A DNA stretch of 64,000 nt from Heterohyrax brucei (GCA_028571685.1 CM053144.1:95200171-95264170), one strand, 5' to 3'; shown: positions 35,970-46,980, numbered from the stretch's first letter. Notes: generated from the sequence alone by a model not told the origin. Program-made: numbers and translations.

Positions 35970-36299
35970 ATTATCTCAAATAGAAGACAATTAATAGGCT
36001 ATTTATATGTAGGTGGTTCATTGACCATGTTCTGATACAAAGCTCTAGTTTTGTGGTCTTCTGTCTTGTAACATACTTGCATGAGTGTGGAGCCCTACTT
36101 ACAAATAACGCCCAAACACCTTCATGTAATAGTTCAGATAATAGCCAGCCCCACTCTCTCTGGTCACAAACCATTCAGAAATCAGAATTAGCCCCTGGGT
36201 ACTTGTCCATGGTCATTGGACCTTAGTCTCACTGCCATGAAGGACCAAGGAGAAAGGACTGCAAGCACCCAGATGAGCCGGTGCATGTGTGCACCTTAC

Positions 36300-36478
36300 C
36301 TCTCCCGCTCCTGCTCCAGCAGGTTGGTGAAGTCGTCACTCTTGTTCATGTAGTCAGTGTGCTTGTGCTTCTCGTTCTCTAACTCGTACACGGTACGCCT
36401 GTGACACTTCTCTGCCAGCAGCAGCTGCTCTAGCATGCGCCTGTAGGTTTCCTTCTGTTTTTCCTCAAGCCTGTCCAG
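36300..36478 (-). CDS. FILIP1: FILIP1 internal coding exon (179 bp)
   Basis: This minus-strand exon encodes 59 codons plus two bases, beginning [20 protein letters not shown] and ending NLLEQERER; the last Arg codon is completed by the first base of the exon at 689. The acceptor is TCTTACTTAG before CTGGAC, and the donor is GAGAG followed by GTAAGG (36299-36294). The product is the central part of the CortBP2-like N-terminal domain, an alpha-helical, charged segment ([20 protein letters not shown]) shared by FILIP1, FILIP1L and CTTNBP2 proteins. Phase is 0 in and 2 out, matching both neighbours. Its GC content is well above that of the surrounding intron, as expected for constrained coding sequence. 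No disabling change is visible. Confidence 0.95.
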
Positions 36479-36565
36479 CTAAGTAAGAAAACACAGAAAA
36501 GAGCTTAATACTTTATCTGTATACACCACTCACTATCCTAGTCTCCCCTTCAAACTCTAGTTGCA

Positions 36566-36660
36566 GGTTTCTTAATTTTAGCACTACCAACATTTCGGAC
36601 AAGGTAATTGTGGGAGCTACCCTGTGCATTATAGAACACTGAATCTGGTATTAGCCGTCA
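36566..36660 (-). repeat. MER20-like fragment
   Basis: TTTTAGCACTACCAACATTT and GGAGCTACCCTGTGCATTAT match the antisense MER20 (hAT-Charlie) pattern. It lies about 90 bp upstream of the FILIP1 exon acceptor in transcript terms. Confidence 0.6.
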
Positions 36661-36754
36661 TGACCCCATTTCATCATTTTCTTCATGCTAACTGGCTTTA
36701 TAAGTTAGCCATAATCATGCTACAGTGACTTCTAGGCTTTTTTCTGTGAACATA

Positions 36755-37311
36755 TGAGCTCTGACAATTAAGTTCATGAACTCATCCTAGAAAAACTGCT
36801 ACATACCTCATTGCTGAATATCACTACAGTCACTTCAAAGTACTCCCTTTGGAAGGCTATGCACTGATGCCAGTGCCTAAGTCTGCCCTTCAAAGCAATT
36901 TTGGAACTCTTTTTCTGGAATCGCCATCAGAATTATTGTATTACCCTTGATGTTCTGAATGTCATCAAAGTGTCTTCCTTTCAATATTTCCATTATCTCT
37001 GAGCAAAGAAAAAGTTATTGGAGGCCAGATCAGGTGAGTAGGGAGGGTGTTCCAACTCAGTCATTTGTTGACCAGCTAAAAACTCACTCACAGACAACTA
37101 TATAATTAAGTTCGCAACTAACCACCTTGCTACCATGTGCAATGGCCATTTGAGAAAGAGTTCCAAAATTGCTTTGAAGGGTCGACTAGGTACTGGTGTT
37201 GGAACATAGGTTCACAAGGGGAGTACTTCAAAAGTGACCATAGTGATATTCAGCAATGAGATATATAGCACTTAAAACAATTAAGTTCACAGTCTTAATT
37301 GTCGGACCTCG
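36755..37311 (-). mobile_element. Fold-back mariner derivative, copy 1
   Basis: The terminal ~165-170 bp arms (36755-36926 and 37141-37311) are inverted copies of a mariner transposase 3' end. Each begins with a TCTGACAATTAAG-type terminus and reaches the CCTTCAAAGCAATTTTGGAA block. The central part, antisense, encodes decayed transposase C-terminus (the block just after the third catalytic Asp). A second mariner-like terminus (TATAATTAAGTTCGC) lies internally at about 37101. TA (36753-36754) precedes the left end; the right flank is not a clear TA. It cannot encode an enzyme. Confidence 0.82.
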
Positions 37312-37530
37312 TTTGCATGTTGCATGTTGTTCAGAAGAACAAACTGTTGCACTGAAATAGCACAATCTTATAATCAAAAGAAAGAAGGTGACAATCCTCC
37401 TGATCTCAGAAGAATTAAGATTTCAGCATGGGCATATACCAAACTTTTCCTCAAGGGAGATAATCATCATCACAACAAGGTACTTTTTTTCAAGACTTGT
37501 TGTTACATACATTTCTAAGAAAAGTATTTT

Positions 37531-38232
37531 TTAAATGGTACTTTACATGAAAGTTTACAGACCAAACCAGTTCTCATTAAATAATTAACACAGGTAATGT
37601 TTTGTGACCTTGGCTGCCAACCCCAGGACACATCACTGCAATCCTTTCTTGAGCCCGGGCTCTCCATTTCCGTTCATCTGGCTTCTCTGTTGGCTAATGC
37701 TAGTGGCATTGCCCTAGTGGCAACATGCTTCCTCATCCTTGCCTCTGGGCTGGTGTGCCCGTTTAGTCTCACGGCTGAACAACATGTGTTACTGTTTTAT
37801 GGGCCTGCTCAATCTTTGGCTGAGGGGTGAACCAGCAGTGACTTCACTACTGAGTTAAAAAGGTATCCAGGGGCCATACACTCAGGATTTCTCTAATCTC
37901 TGTCAGACCAGGAAGTCTCCTTGTGTGTGTGTGTGTATGTTAGAATTTTGCTCTACATTTTTCTCCAGTTCTGTCTCGGACACTCAGTTGTGATCCTTGT
38001 TAGAGTAGTCAGTGCTGGTAGCTGAGCACCATCTGGTTGTGCTGGACTCAGGTGGATTTTGTGGTATTTGTGGTCCCTTAGTCATTTGCAATAATCTTTC
38101 CCTTGTGTCTTTGGTTTTCTTCATTCTCCTTTGCTCCAGAGAGGGTCGGACCAGTGGAAGTACCTTAGAAGGCTACTGACAAGCTTTTAAGACCCCAGAA
38201 ACCACTCACCAAAGTAGGACATAGAACATTTC
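37531..38232 (-). mobile_element. 5'-truncated L1 3' UTR (antisense)
   Basis: It is flanked by the 16-bp repeat CTAAGAAAAGTATTTT (37515-37530, 38233-38248). Internal blocks include ATGAAAGTTTACAGACCAAA, GGGCTGGTGTGCCCGTTTAG, AATCTTTCCCTTGTGTCTTT and AAGCTTTTAAGACCCCAGAA, which I recognise as an elephant-type L1 3' UTR read backwards. A (GT)n tract lies at 37922-37937. The poly(A) is eroded. Confidence 0.78.
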
Positions 38233-38387
38233 CTAAGAAAAGTATTTTAAAGGACCCTCAGTTCTCTCTTTTCAAGAGATGCTAAATACAGTGTGAGAGC
38301 ACATTTCTCTAAGACACATTTTTAGAAATATTATTACAAGTGCATTTGTGCCTATATCCCGGGGCAAGCTTTAAGATTTTAAAAGTT

Positions 38388-38470
38388 CGTGTCTTGATTA
38401 TTTTCTTAGTCATTAGTGCCTAGCACAGCGCCTACTACAAAGTAGGGGTTTAGTAAATATTTGTTAAATG
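38388..38470 (+). repeat. L2-type 3' end
   Basis: GTGCCTAGCACAGCGCCTAC followed by TAGTAAATATTTGTTAAATG is the typical L2 terminus. Confidence 0.65.
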
Positions 38471-38514
38471 GGACAGATGCTTACAATATTGATTAAAAAT
38501 AAAAACAAAAAGCA

Positions 38515-38702
38515 AAAATAGTTGCCATCAAGTTAATTTCAACTCCTGGTAACCCCATCTGTTTCAAAGTAGTGTTCTCCTGGCTGTGACATTTCAGAAG
38601 CAGATCACCAGGCCTTTCTTCCAGGATGTATCTGGGTGGGGTCAAACTGCCAACCTTTCAGTCGCCCTGTGCTTAACTGTTTGCACAACCCAGGGACTCC
38701 TG
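38515..38702 (-). mobile_element. AfroSINE, long form (GTGCCTCTGGGTG type)
   Basis: It has GTTGCCATCAAGTTAATTTC, AGATCACCAGGCCTTTCTTC, GTATCTGGGTGGGGTCAAAC and TTGCACAACCCAGGGACTCC. Confidence 0.9.
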
Positions 38703-38784
38703 CAGAATTGATAGCTCCTTCTGTTACTCATTACCCTACTCTCCCTTCACACTCTTGTTCAGGGTTTTTTTGTTTTGTTTTGTT

Positions 38785-38995
38785 TTTTACCTCAGCACTA
38801 CCAACATTCGGGTCAGGTAGCTCTGGGGCAGGAAGCTGTCCTGTGCACTGTAGGATATTTAGTAGCATCCCCGGCCTCTCTTCACTTAATACTACTAGCA
38901 CTTTCCCAGTCATATCAATCAAAACTGTCCCTAGTCATTGCCCAGTATTTTGGAGGGAGGACATTGCCTCTGGTTGGGAATCAGAATCGTAGTTG
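38785..38995 (-). repeat. MER20 (hAT-Charlie)
   Basis: It has ACCTCAGCACTACCAACATT, AGCTGTCCTGTGCACTGTAG, TTTAGTAGCATCCCCGGCCT and GTCATTGCCCAGTATTTTGG in antisense MER20 order, nearly full length. Confidence 0.75.
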
Positions 38996-40008
38996 AAACA
39001 GGCATAACTACAGTCTATTCTCAACTCATGGGCCCCAAAGCTCCACAGCATGTCAGCATCACAACTGCTCCATCCAGGTTTCTGACATTTGCCTTTTAGA
39101 TATAAGAAGGATCCATGGTTTCCTCTATAACTGCATGATACCTGAATTGTGATTGGATCATTTCTGGGGTCTGAAATAAAAGGAAGAGTATCCCTGCAAT
39201 CCTTGGTGTCTTCTGCCCAGACCTCTACTCTCTTTGCCTAAGAGCAGATTACTGGATAGAGATTAGTGGAAAAGCTCATGTGATAATATCTGAGGTCGTC
39301 AGGGATTAGCAGATTTTACTTATATGTCTCTTGATAAATTATGTTGTCTCAAATAGACAGTCAATACAAGATTCTTTTTTTCACCAGAATAGCAATATTC
39401 CTTATATTATAAAATACTTGTGCATACTTTTTCAAATATGATTTTTACTGTATTTCATAGAATTTACCAAGTATTGCCAGTGTTATCATTATCATCCTCA
39501 AAAATGTAGAAGAAGCAACTTTTCCCCATTTTTGAGCTTTTTTACTTACTGTAAAGTAGGACTTCCCTCCTTATAAAAGTATTTGGAAGAGCAGGTTCTG
39601 TTTCTTCACACTGTACCTAATTCTCCCAAGGAAGGAGAGGTAACTTATCTGATGGTTATATTTGGGATAAGGAAATGGCCACATGCAGCTCAGCATTTCA
39701 TTTGTCGTGTTTACTCTCCCTGCCACGACAGGGTACATGTACTCTGAATATCCAAATTCTATCATAGACAAGCTTCTCCAAAGTCCAAACCTGGACAGAA
39801 AGTAATAGAAAGTCCAGTGATGCCCCTTTATCCATCCATAACAATACATGTTTTCAATCCATCTGTCAGACTCCTGCAGTTATCATCCCTCAATCTATTC
39901 AAGGAAGTCTGCAGCAGAAGGCAGGACAGTATTAACTGGATGGTTGACATTGCACTGATGCCTGGACAGTAAAATAGCTACAGTGATATCAAGTCTGTTG
40001 GTGCAACC

Positions 40009-40212
40009 TGGAGTCCCTGAGCGGTGCAAAATGGTTAATGGATTTGACTGCAAGCTGAAATGCGGGAGTCTTAAGTCTATACAGAAGCAACTTAGAAGAA
40101 AGCCTTAGTGAGCTACTTCTGAAAAACTAGCTATTGAAAACTCTGTGGAGTGCACTTCTACTCTGAGACATGTGGTTTCTATGAGTTAGAGTCAATGCCA
40201 TGGCAACTGGTG
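40009..40212 (+). mobile_element. AfroSINE, long form, sense
   Basis: It starts GGAGTCCCTGAGCGGTGCAA. It has the AGAAGAAAGCCTTAGTGAGC and TTCTGAAAAACTAGCTATTG module, and ends AGAGTCAATGCCATGGCAAC. Confidence 0.85.
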
Positions 40213-40504
40213 TAACTAGTGTAGCCTAGGTAGGAAGCAGACCTTAGATGGCCTTTTAGTCAGTTCTGTCCATGTGGGCCATTGAAACTGTTTGCTTGCA
40301 AAAGCTAGGCCACTGCAGCTGTTTGCTGGGGTCTATGAGGAGAATGTTCACCTCGCCTGCACTAGTACAACTTGACCCTAACAGTGATAATGTCCTCGGG
40401 AAAGCAGTCTTTTTGTCTCTTCACATAAAGGCCGCCATGGTGTGTGTAGTTCACTGATGCCTAGAGCGTATTTCTCAGCAGAACTCTAGGCCCAGACTTT
40501 AAAC

Positions 40505-40708
40505 TCCAGAGGCTTGAGTGGCAAAGTAGTTAAGTGCTTTTGTCAACAAAATGGTTGGCTGTTCAAACCCACCAGCCACTCCTTGAGGTAAAGATGTGGC
40601 AGTTTGCTTCCACACAGATTACAGCCTTGGGAAACAAGTGGGGGCAGTTCTAGTCTGTTCTATGGGATCATTGCAAGTCAGAATCAACTCAATAGCAATG
40701 GGTTTATT
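40505..40708 (+). mobile_element. AfroSINE, long form, sense
   Basis: It has GGCAAAGTAGTTAAGTGCTT, GTTCAAACCCACCAGCCACT, then the extra AGATGTGGCAGTTTGCTTCC and AGATTACAGCCTTGGG module, ending GTCAGAATCAACTCAATAGC. Confidence 0.88.
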
Positions 40709-42585
40709 TATTAATTTATTTATAAAACACTGGCATGTGAGGATCTAGCATTCAATGTCAAATTCTGGTTATAAGAACTGATATAGGTAGCAATAGATCA
40801 GCAGTGCCAGATGCTGTTTCTCAGTATTTTGTCTGGAACTGTGTCAAGTTCCAAAGACAGAATTGAAGTGAAATTACCCTTTTATATCTATGTGGCTTGT
40901 CCAGGAACTCTCAACACCACTTCTCATAACTATGAGCTCCACAGTCTCATTAATCATATACACTGTGTTCATGGCTTCTGTGGCCTCAACCATAGAGGAA
41001 TGGTAGCTTTTATTAATGAATAGTGAAATTGGAATGGGGCCCCCGTTACTTTATAAATATAGCTTCTACTTGGACTGAGGGGTAAGGAAAATTGAATGAG
41101 ATCATCATAATACCACAGGCCAAAAATTTACTAAGGAAAGAGCATACCTGGAAGTCTGGTTCTAGCGAATCCAGTTGGTGGAGAAGGAATGTAAGTACTT
41201 AAGATGCAGAGAATTCAGAATGTTTTCCACGAAAGGGTCAGAGTTCAGGAAGTGGTTTTAGCTCTGTTAACAGCAGAGGCTTAACTGGAGATACATTAAG
41301 AAATTCAAGGACACAGAAGTTTGCATAGAGGAAATGAAGTCTTAAAGACCAAACTGGATTTTCATGCAAGGAAAGTGGATCTACATGCTCTTAAAGACAG
41401 AGCTATAAAAAGGCATGTATTTTAGTCACTGTCAAATCAGAAGGGGAAGAGGAAGAGACACGAGAGCACAGAGAACAGTGTAGAGTGTCCCCCACAAACA
41501 GAGAGGTGTCGAGTCCAGAAAAACCACTGAAGAGCATGCTGTAAAACTGTAGCTAGAGTCCATCATGACATCAGTTGAGGTCTTTCCCTTAAAGACTGCA
41601 ACAGCTATGCAGAATGGTTACATAAAATGTGGACAGATTTAATAAAATATGAAAAGATGAGCATAAGATATTTGAAGGATTGTTTAGTGAGTTGTAGGGG
41701 GTCAGCTATTACTGCCTGGGACCTGAGTTCACAGGCATGAGAAACTTGGAGATGTAGGATTCTAAGGAAAGGTAAGACACACAAAAGCAGATTCAGGCAA
41801 GACAATAGCAGGTCCAATCCAAACATGGATATGATGGGATGAGGAAAGACCCTGTAATGAGTACTATCCAATTCAGGAACATGAAAGTAGCTAAGCTTTG
41901 TGCTGAATACAGGATGATCTTGACAGACTCAGAACTCCTTGATTTTTGTTTCTCTCACTGATGTAGACCCCACAATACAGAACACAGAGGCTAATATTAG
42001 GAAAACAAATGTCTTGATCTGAAAACATAAGGGAAGTAAACAAAGCAAATGACCTTAAGATCTATAGAACAATGATAGAGAAAAAAGGGAGACCAGATTA
42101 TAAACTGCTCAAGCTGGAAGAAATTCTCAGCTGAGCCATCCTAATACAGATATCACTGTCTCAAAAATATATACATATGTGTCCTTGAGTAGGACACACA
42201 AGTGGCATGCTCAAGGATTAGAAGGTTCATACACAGAGAAGGCTAAATGCTAAGGAAGACTAACAACTTGGCAATTCTTAGTCCCTGAGAGGTTCTAAGG
42301 CACACAGACATTATCTGAGATAAAGGCTGATATTGCAGCTGAAACAAAGAGGGCAATAGGGAAAACCATTCCTAGAAAAGTGTGTTTCCTAGTCCTGGGC
42401 AAGAGTATGAAGAAAGAAAAAAGTCAAAGAGGTTTTAAACACGCAAGTGGGAAAGAATAGCACCTAATATAAGATACAGACATTGATAATATCATCAGAG
42501 CAAATGCCTAAATTTTGTCACTCACTATGGGCAGCATATGCAAACACATTCCTCCACCCTACCTGAAAAATAAAGAAACATTGCT
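40709..42585. other. Intronic stretch with nothing recognised
   Basis: There are no gene features on either strand. The sequence is moderately A-rich. I could not assign the 41100-42500 part to a repeat family. Confidence 0.4.
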
Positions 42586-43570
42586 GTTGCATAGATTTCA
42601 ACAATGTAGTGATCCTACGTGAAAGTTGAACAATGAATAAGGACAGAAGGATTTATGCTTCAGAATTACAGTGTTGGTGAAGAATATAGAATATGCCACA
42701 TGACACGGATTGAATTGTGTCCCCCCCAAAATATGTGTAGTAATTTGGCTGGGCCAGGATTCCGTGTATTCTGTGATTGCCCTCCATTGTGTTACTTACT
42801 TATGCTGTAAATCCCAATCTCTGCCTGTGGATTATGTTAGAGAGGATTAGGGTGGGACTGTTACACCCTTCCTAAGGTCACCTCCCAGCTCCAACTGAAG
42901 GGAGTTTCCCTAGAGTGTGGCTTACACCATCTTTATCCTTCCATCTCGCAAGAGGTAAAAGGAAAGGGAATCAAGCAGAGAGTTAGGGAACCATACCATC
43001 AAGAAAGCAGCAATGGGAGTAGAGCACATCCTTCATACCTGAGTTTCCTGAATCAAGATGCTCCCTGACTAAAGACTGATGCCAATACAAGGACTTTCCT
43101 CTAGTCAACAAAGAACGAAAGGCTTCCCCTAGAGCAGACACCCTGAATTCAGACTTGTAGCCTACTGGACAGTATAAGAATAATCATTTCTTTGCTAGAG
43201 CCATCCACTTGCGGTATTTCTGTTAGAGCAGTATCAGATGACTAAAACACCATGGATTGCCAAAAGAATGAACTAATCTGACTTGGAAGAAGTACAGCGA
43301 GAATGCTCCTTAGAAGCAAGCATGGTGAGACTTCATCTCAGATACTTTGGACATGTTGTCAAGATGGACCAATCCCTGGAGGACATCAGCCTTGGTAGAG
43401 TGTCATCAAAAAAGAAGAGCTTTAATTAGATGGCTGATACAGTTACTACAACAATGGGCTCAAGAATAGCAACAATTATGAAGATGACCAGGGACTGGGC
43501 AGTGTTTCCTTCTGCTGTGTATAGGGTCAGTATGAGTTGGAATCGACTTGATAGCACTTAAAAACAACAT
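42586..43570 (+). mobile_element. RTE/BovB-type LINE 3' end, split by a solo LTR
   Basis: The first part (42586-42700) is the ORF2 C-terminal region (GTTGCATAGATTTCAACAAT to AAGAATATAGAATATGCCA). After the LTR the same frame region resumes (CCATGGATTGCCAAAAGAAT, GATACTTTGGACATGTTGTC, CAACAATGGGCTCAAGAATA). It ends at the tail GGAATCGACTTGATAGCACT, the sequence AfroSINEs share at their 3' end. The frame is decayed. Confidence 0.8.
42701..43249 (+). mobile_element. Solo LTR, ERVL-MaLR-like, inside RTE
   Basis: It starts TGACACGGATTGAATTGTGT and ends CAGATGACTAAAACA. The flanks are CCACA (42696-42700) and CCATG (43250-43254). The RTE sequence implies the target was CCATG, so the left copy has mutated. 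It is 549 bp, slightly longer than its relatives. Confidence 0.82.
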
Positions 43571-43573
43571 AGA

Positions 43574-43693
43574 TTGTTGCATAGATTTCAACAATATAGT
43601 GATCCTACATGAAAGCTGGACAATGAATAAGGACAGAGGATTTATACTTTGGAATTACAGTGTTCATGAAGAATACAAAATATGCCATGTGAC
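43574..43693 (+). mobile_element. Second RTE fragment, head to tail
   Basis: It repeats 42586-42704 (GTTGCATAGATTTCAACAAT, CAATGAATAAGGACAGAG, GAATTACAGTGTT) at about 87% by eye. It breaks at GCCATGTGACATAGGG into AfroSINE sequence. Confidence 0.78.
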
Positions 43694-43785
43694 ATAGGGT
43701 TTACAAGCCTGTAATCATTACAGAAGCAAACTGTCCTAACTTTCTCCTGCAGAGCAGCAAAGGTTAGCATCAAGAACCAACTAAC
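43694..43785 (-). mobile_element. AfroSINE long-form fragment
   Basis: It has ACATAGGGTTTACAAGCCTG, AATCATTACAGAAGCAAACT and TTTCTCCTGCAGAGCAGC, and lacks both ends. It is fused directly to the RTE fragment. Confidence 0.7.
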
Positions 43786-43931
43786 TTCTTGATCGGAGAC
43801 TTCTTAAGAGTGAAAGGAAGATTACAGGTCCTAGCTGATCACCATCCTGTTGTAGCTGAGAATTTTCTCTACCTAGCCTGCTTCTCTCAGACATATTCAA
43901 AGTCTCTGCTTTAGTCTTTCCTAAGAGTTAC

Positions 43932-44445
43932 TGTCATAGATTGAATTGTGTCCTCCCAAAATATGTGTAGTAATTTGGCTGGGCCAGGATTCCCTGTATT
44001 TTGTGATTGCCCTCCATTTTGTGATTTTCTGATGCTGTAAATCCTAATCTCTGCCTGTGCCTAATAGATAGGATGATTATGTTAAAAGAGGATTAAGGTG
44101 GGACTGCCACACCCTTACTAAGGGAGTTTCCCTGGAGTGTGACTTGTACCACCTTTTATCCTTTCATCCTATGGGAAGTAAAAAGAGAGGAAAGCAAGCA
44201 GAGAGTTGAGAACCTCACACCATGAAGAAAACAGCACTGGGAGTAGAGCATGTCCTTTAAACCTGAGGTTCCTGTGCCAAGATGTTCCCTGAACCAAGAC
44301 TGATGCAACACAAGGACTTTCCACCGAAGCTGACAGAAGAAAAGACTTCTCCTGGAGTAGACAGCCTGAATTTGGACTTGTAACCTACTGGACTGTGTAA
44401 GAATAAACTTTCATTTGTTAAAGCTATCACTAGTTAACTAAAACA
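43932..44445 (+). mobile_element. Solo LTR, ERVL-MaLR-like
   Basis: This 514-bp LTR starts TGTCATAGATTGAATTGTGT and ends TAGTTAACTAAAACA, with a perfect 5-bp duplication GTTAC at 43927-43931 and 44446-44450. It has an AATAAA at about 44402. Its own target repeat shows it integrated independently of the LTR 700 bp upstream. Confidence 0.87.
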
Positions 44446-44450
44446 GTTAC

Positions 44451-45009
44451 ATGAACCTGGATTGTTCCTGAGTCTTGGGATCAAAGAGTTGGGTATTTTC
44501 ATCTAAAGTATGAGTGTGAGGTTTGTACTATGATAACTGTGTGTGTTCTAATAAGTTTTTATACTCTTTGAAAGAAGTAGAATAAAGAGACTTCATAATG
44601 ATTCAATTACAGAAATGCTAATGGATCCAAATCATTTTGCTAAAGGGGAAAAGAAATAATGAAAAACTCTTAATGAGATCCTTCTAGCTAAGTCTTCTCA
44701 AAATTAGAAACTTGAAAGAAACAGAAACCTCAATTCTTTGCAATTTTGCTTAAGAATTTTGAATTTAGATATTCTAGGCTTTATTTTACAAAGAAGTGCA
44801 GGGGGATTCAGATTTTCTCTTCAGTTTCTCCCCAGATATCTGGAAAAGGAAGGAGGTCCACTATGTCAAGTTCATTGTTTAACCTCTAGTGATTTATGTT
44901 GGATAACCTAGCTAGGCATAATTTGGTCTGCAAATTCGAATGAGTAGAGATGCTGGGGGAGTCTCTGGCTGGTGAAACAATGTTTTTGGCTACTCATGGA
45001 AAGGTTAGA
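44451..45009. other. Intronic stretch with nothing recognised
   Basis: No gene or repeat signature identified. Confidence 0.4.
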
Positions 45010-45165
45010 GCTTGGAGTCCACCCTGAGGCACCTTGGAAGGAAGGCCTGGTGATATACTTTCAAACAGTCAGCTGCTGAAAACCCTGTGAAACACAGCTC
45101 TGCTCTGACACAATAGTCACATGCATTGGAAATGACTCTTCAGTAACTGATTTGGTTTTATTTAT
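45010..45165 (+). mobile_element. AfroSINE long form, 5'-truncated
   Basis: It starts within the module (TGAGGCACCTTGGAAGGAAG, GCCTGGTGATATACTTTC). It continues AAAACCCTGTGAAACACAGC and ends near a degraded TGGAAATGACTCTTCAG. Confidence 0.75.
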
Positions 45166-45835
45166 TAATTTTTTTGTTTGGGGATTTTTGGCCTAAGGTG
45201 CAACATGGTGTTCTATCACAAGAACTAGACTGCCTGATCATGGTTCCATGAGGCTAAAGAAACAGATTTTTTGGGGTTTATGCCTAATGAACTTGGCAGA
45301 ATCCTGTTTCTTGATGGTTATGCCTAAAGGGTTAAGAGACCAAAACTCTCAAGATAATAGAAAAAAACCTGTGTTTTCAGGATTCTATTTCTTTCCCAGT
45401 ACAGAACCTTTACCATTTTAGCAGCAGTTTTTGCCCTTCTAACTCCTTATTCACACTTCCTGAAGGGATGAAGGGTTCTTCTGCTTGTTGAGTTGAAACG
45501 AGAAAGGGCTAAAAGCTTACTTAGCTTTGTCAATTCTGAAACGACAGTCTACAGGGTAAGTGTTTTCTGTTCCTTTGTGCATGAGGTAAGGACACTTGGC
45601 TCAGGCCTATTTTCCTAAGACAGGTCAGGCTCTCCCCTCTTTCTCCTGTCTGCAGAATTAATGTGTTGGGAGCAGTGATTCTGGGCATTTCTGCTCTAAA
45701 GATCTACTTCTTATTTGAGGGAACCATTTCAAGGTCTAGTCTTGGGAGAAAAGAATTGGGAAGCCCAAATGAAACCAAGCTGAGTTCTCCAATTCAGGGG
45801 GTTGTTACTATTATTGTTGTTGTTACTATGTTGTT

Positions 45836-46018
45836 GTTTTCAGTTGCCTCCAGTCAATTCTGACTCATGGTGGAGTCATGTGTGCAGAGTAGAACTGGCC
45901 AAGAGAGTTTTCAAGGCTGTAACCTTTTGGAAGAGAATCACCAGGCCTGTCTTCTGAGGCACCTCTGGGTTGAGTTCAAGTTTCCAACCTTTCAGCTAAT
46001 AGTCCAGTGCTTAACTCT
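45836..46018 (-). mobile_element. AfroSINE, long form (GTGCCTCTGGGTG type)
   Basis: It has CAGTTGCCTCCAGTCAATTC, AGAATCACCAGGCCTGTCTT and GGCACCTCTGGGTTGAGTTC. The 5' end is lost after CAGTGCTTAAC. Confidence 0.87.
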
Positions 46019-46124
46019 TTATTTCACTAATAGTTCGAACTCTGTATGTCTTTTACTCCTGAAATTCTTCCAGATTTGGAATCAATTAAGGGTATAAACA
46101 ATTATCATCCTGAAATCTTAGCAA

Positions 46125-46385
46125 AACCTCATGGCTTACATTTGTCGAGTACTTAGTATGTGCCAAGTGCTATGCTAAGGGCTTTCCAGGCATGTTTCAT
46201 TTAATTCTCACAACAACTCTGTGAAGTAAGCATTGGGGCTACTCAAATAATGGAACTGAGGCTGCAAGATCATAAGTGACCTGCCCAAAGCCATACAAAG
46301 CTAATCAAGGTGGATCTTGGATATGAAGGTGGATGCAATCTGCTGACTACAGAGCCAGTGCTTCCTTCCTGTCAGTGCTTCCTCT
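46125..46385 (-). repeat. MIR SINE, near full length
   Basis: It has TTACATTTGTCGAGTACTTA, GTATGTGCCAAGTGCTATGC, TTCATTTAATTCTCACAACA and AAGTGACCTGCCCAAAGCCA, ending CAGAGCCAGTGCTTCC. Confidence 0.82.
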
Positions 46386-46980
46386 CCTACAATCATCCCT
46401 TAACATTTTAACAGAAAATGACAACAGAGCACCAGTTTATCCTGGAAGAAACTAGAAAATTATAGGACCATCAATCTGCTGTAAATGCTATCTGAAACAG
46501 ATCTTGTCTCTGAGGTCTGTCAAACTGAGCTGTTGCAAAGCTTTGGCATATATTAAAAAATAAATTTATAATAAGTTGCTTCATATTTTTAATACAGTCA
46601 ATTTAATTTTGGGTTATCAATTCAATAATAATCCTGACATCTCAATGCTAAAACAAATAAGCACTTCCAATTTTTACCAACATCATCCTAGAGATGAAAA
46701 AGAATAACAGACAGCAAGGGCATGCAACTGACACGTCATAGTCACAGGAAGAAATATATTTTGGGCTGTAAGTGTAGTTAAGAAAATTCTTCTAAAATTC
46801 TTACAATGGAAACTTGCCCATTATAATCTGTGAGTTAATTAAACCTTAGTCTGTTAGTATGTCATTAGAAGTTTGTGTTTTGAAATAAAATGTTAAGGCA
46901 TATAAAATGGAAGACTGTAAAGATTACCATATCTCCTTGATGTTCCCTTCTACGGTGACTATTTGGTGACATTTTGTTAC

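Larger units (their letters stand above)
690..36299 (-). other. FILIP1: FILIP1 intron (35.6 kb)
   Basis: This intron is bounded by a GTAAGG donor at 36299 and a TCTAG acceptor ending at 690. It is AT-rich and filled with AfroSINEs, two solo LTRs (2451, 31492), an old L1 (25345) and an internally deleted L1 (28836). It also holds an inverted duplication (11504/12241) and an antisense RTE tail (12578). No other coding exon was recognised on either strand. Confidence 0.9.
36479..46980 (-). other. FILIP1: FILIP1 intron (10.5 kb)
   Basis: This intron is bounded by a GTAACA donor at 46980 and a TACTTAG acceptor ending at 36479. It contains a fold-back mariner element, MER20 pieces, an antisense L1 3' UTR, two solo LTRs, RTE tails and AfroSINEs. 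A short GT repeat lies at 37922-37937. Confidence 0.9.

Noticed and set aside
37922-37937. GT repeat as a functional Z-DNA or regulatory element
   Set aside because: A short, ordinary microsatellite inside an L1 3' UTR.
42701-44445. A short provirus with 5' LTR (42701) and 3' LTR (43932) in the same orientation
   Set aside because: The second LTR has its own perfect GTTAC target repeat on both sides, and the sequence between them is RTE and AfroSINE, not retroviral.
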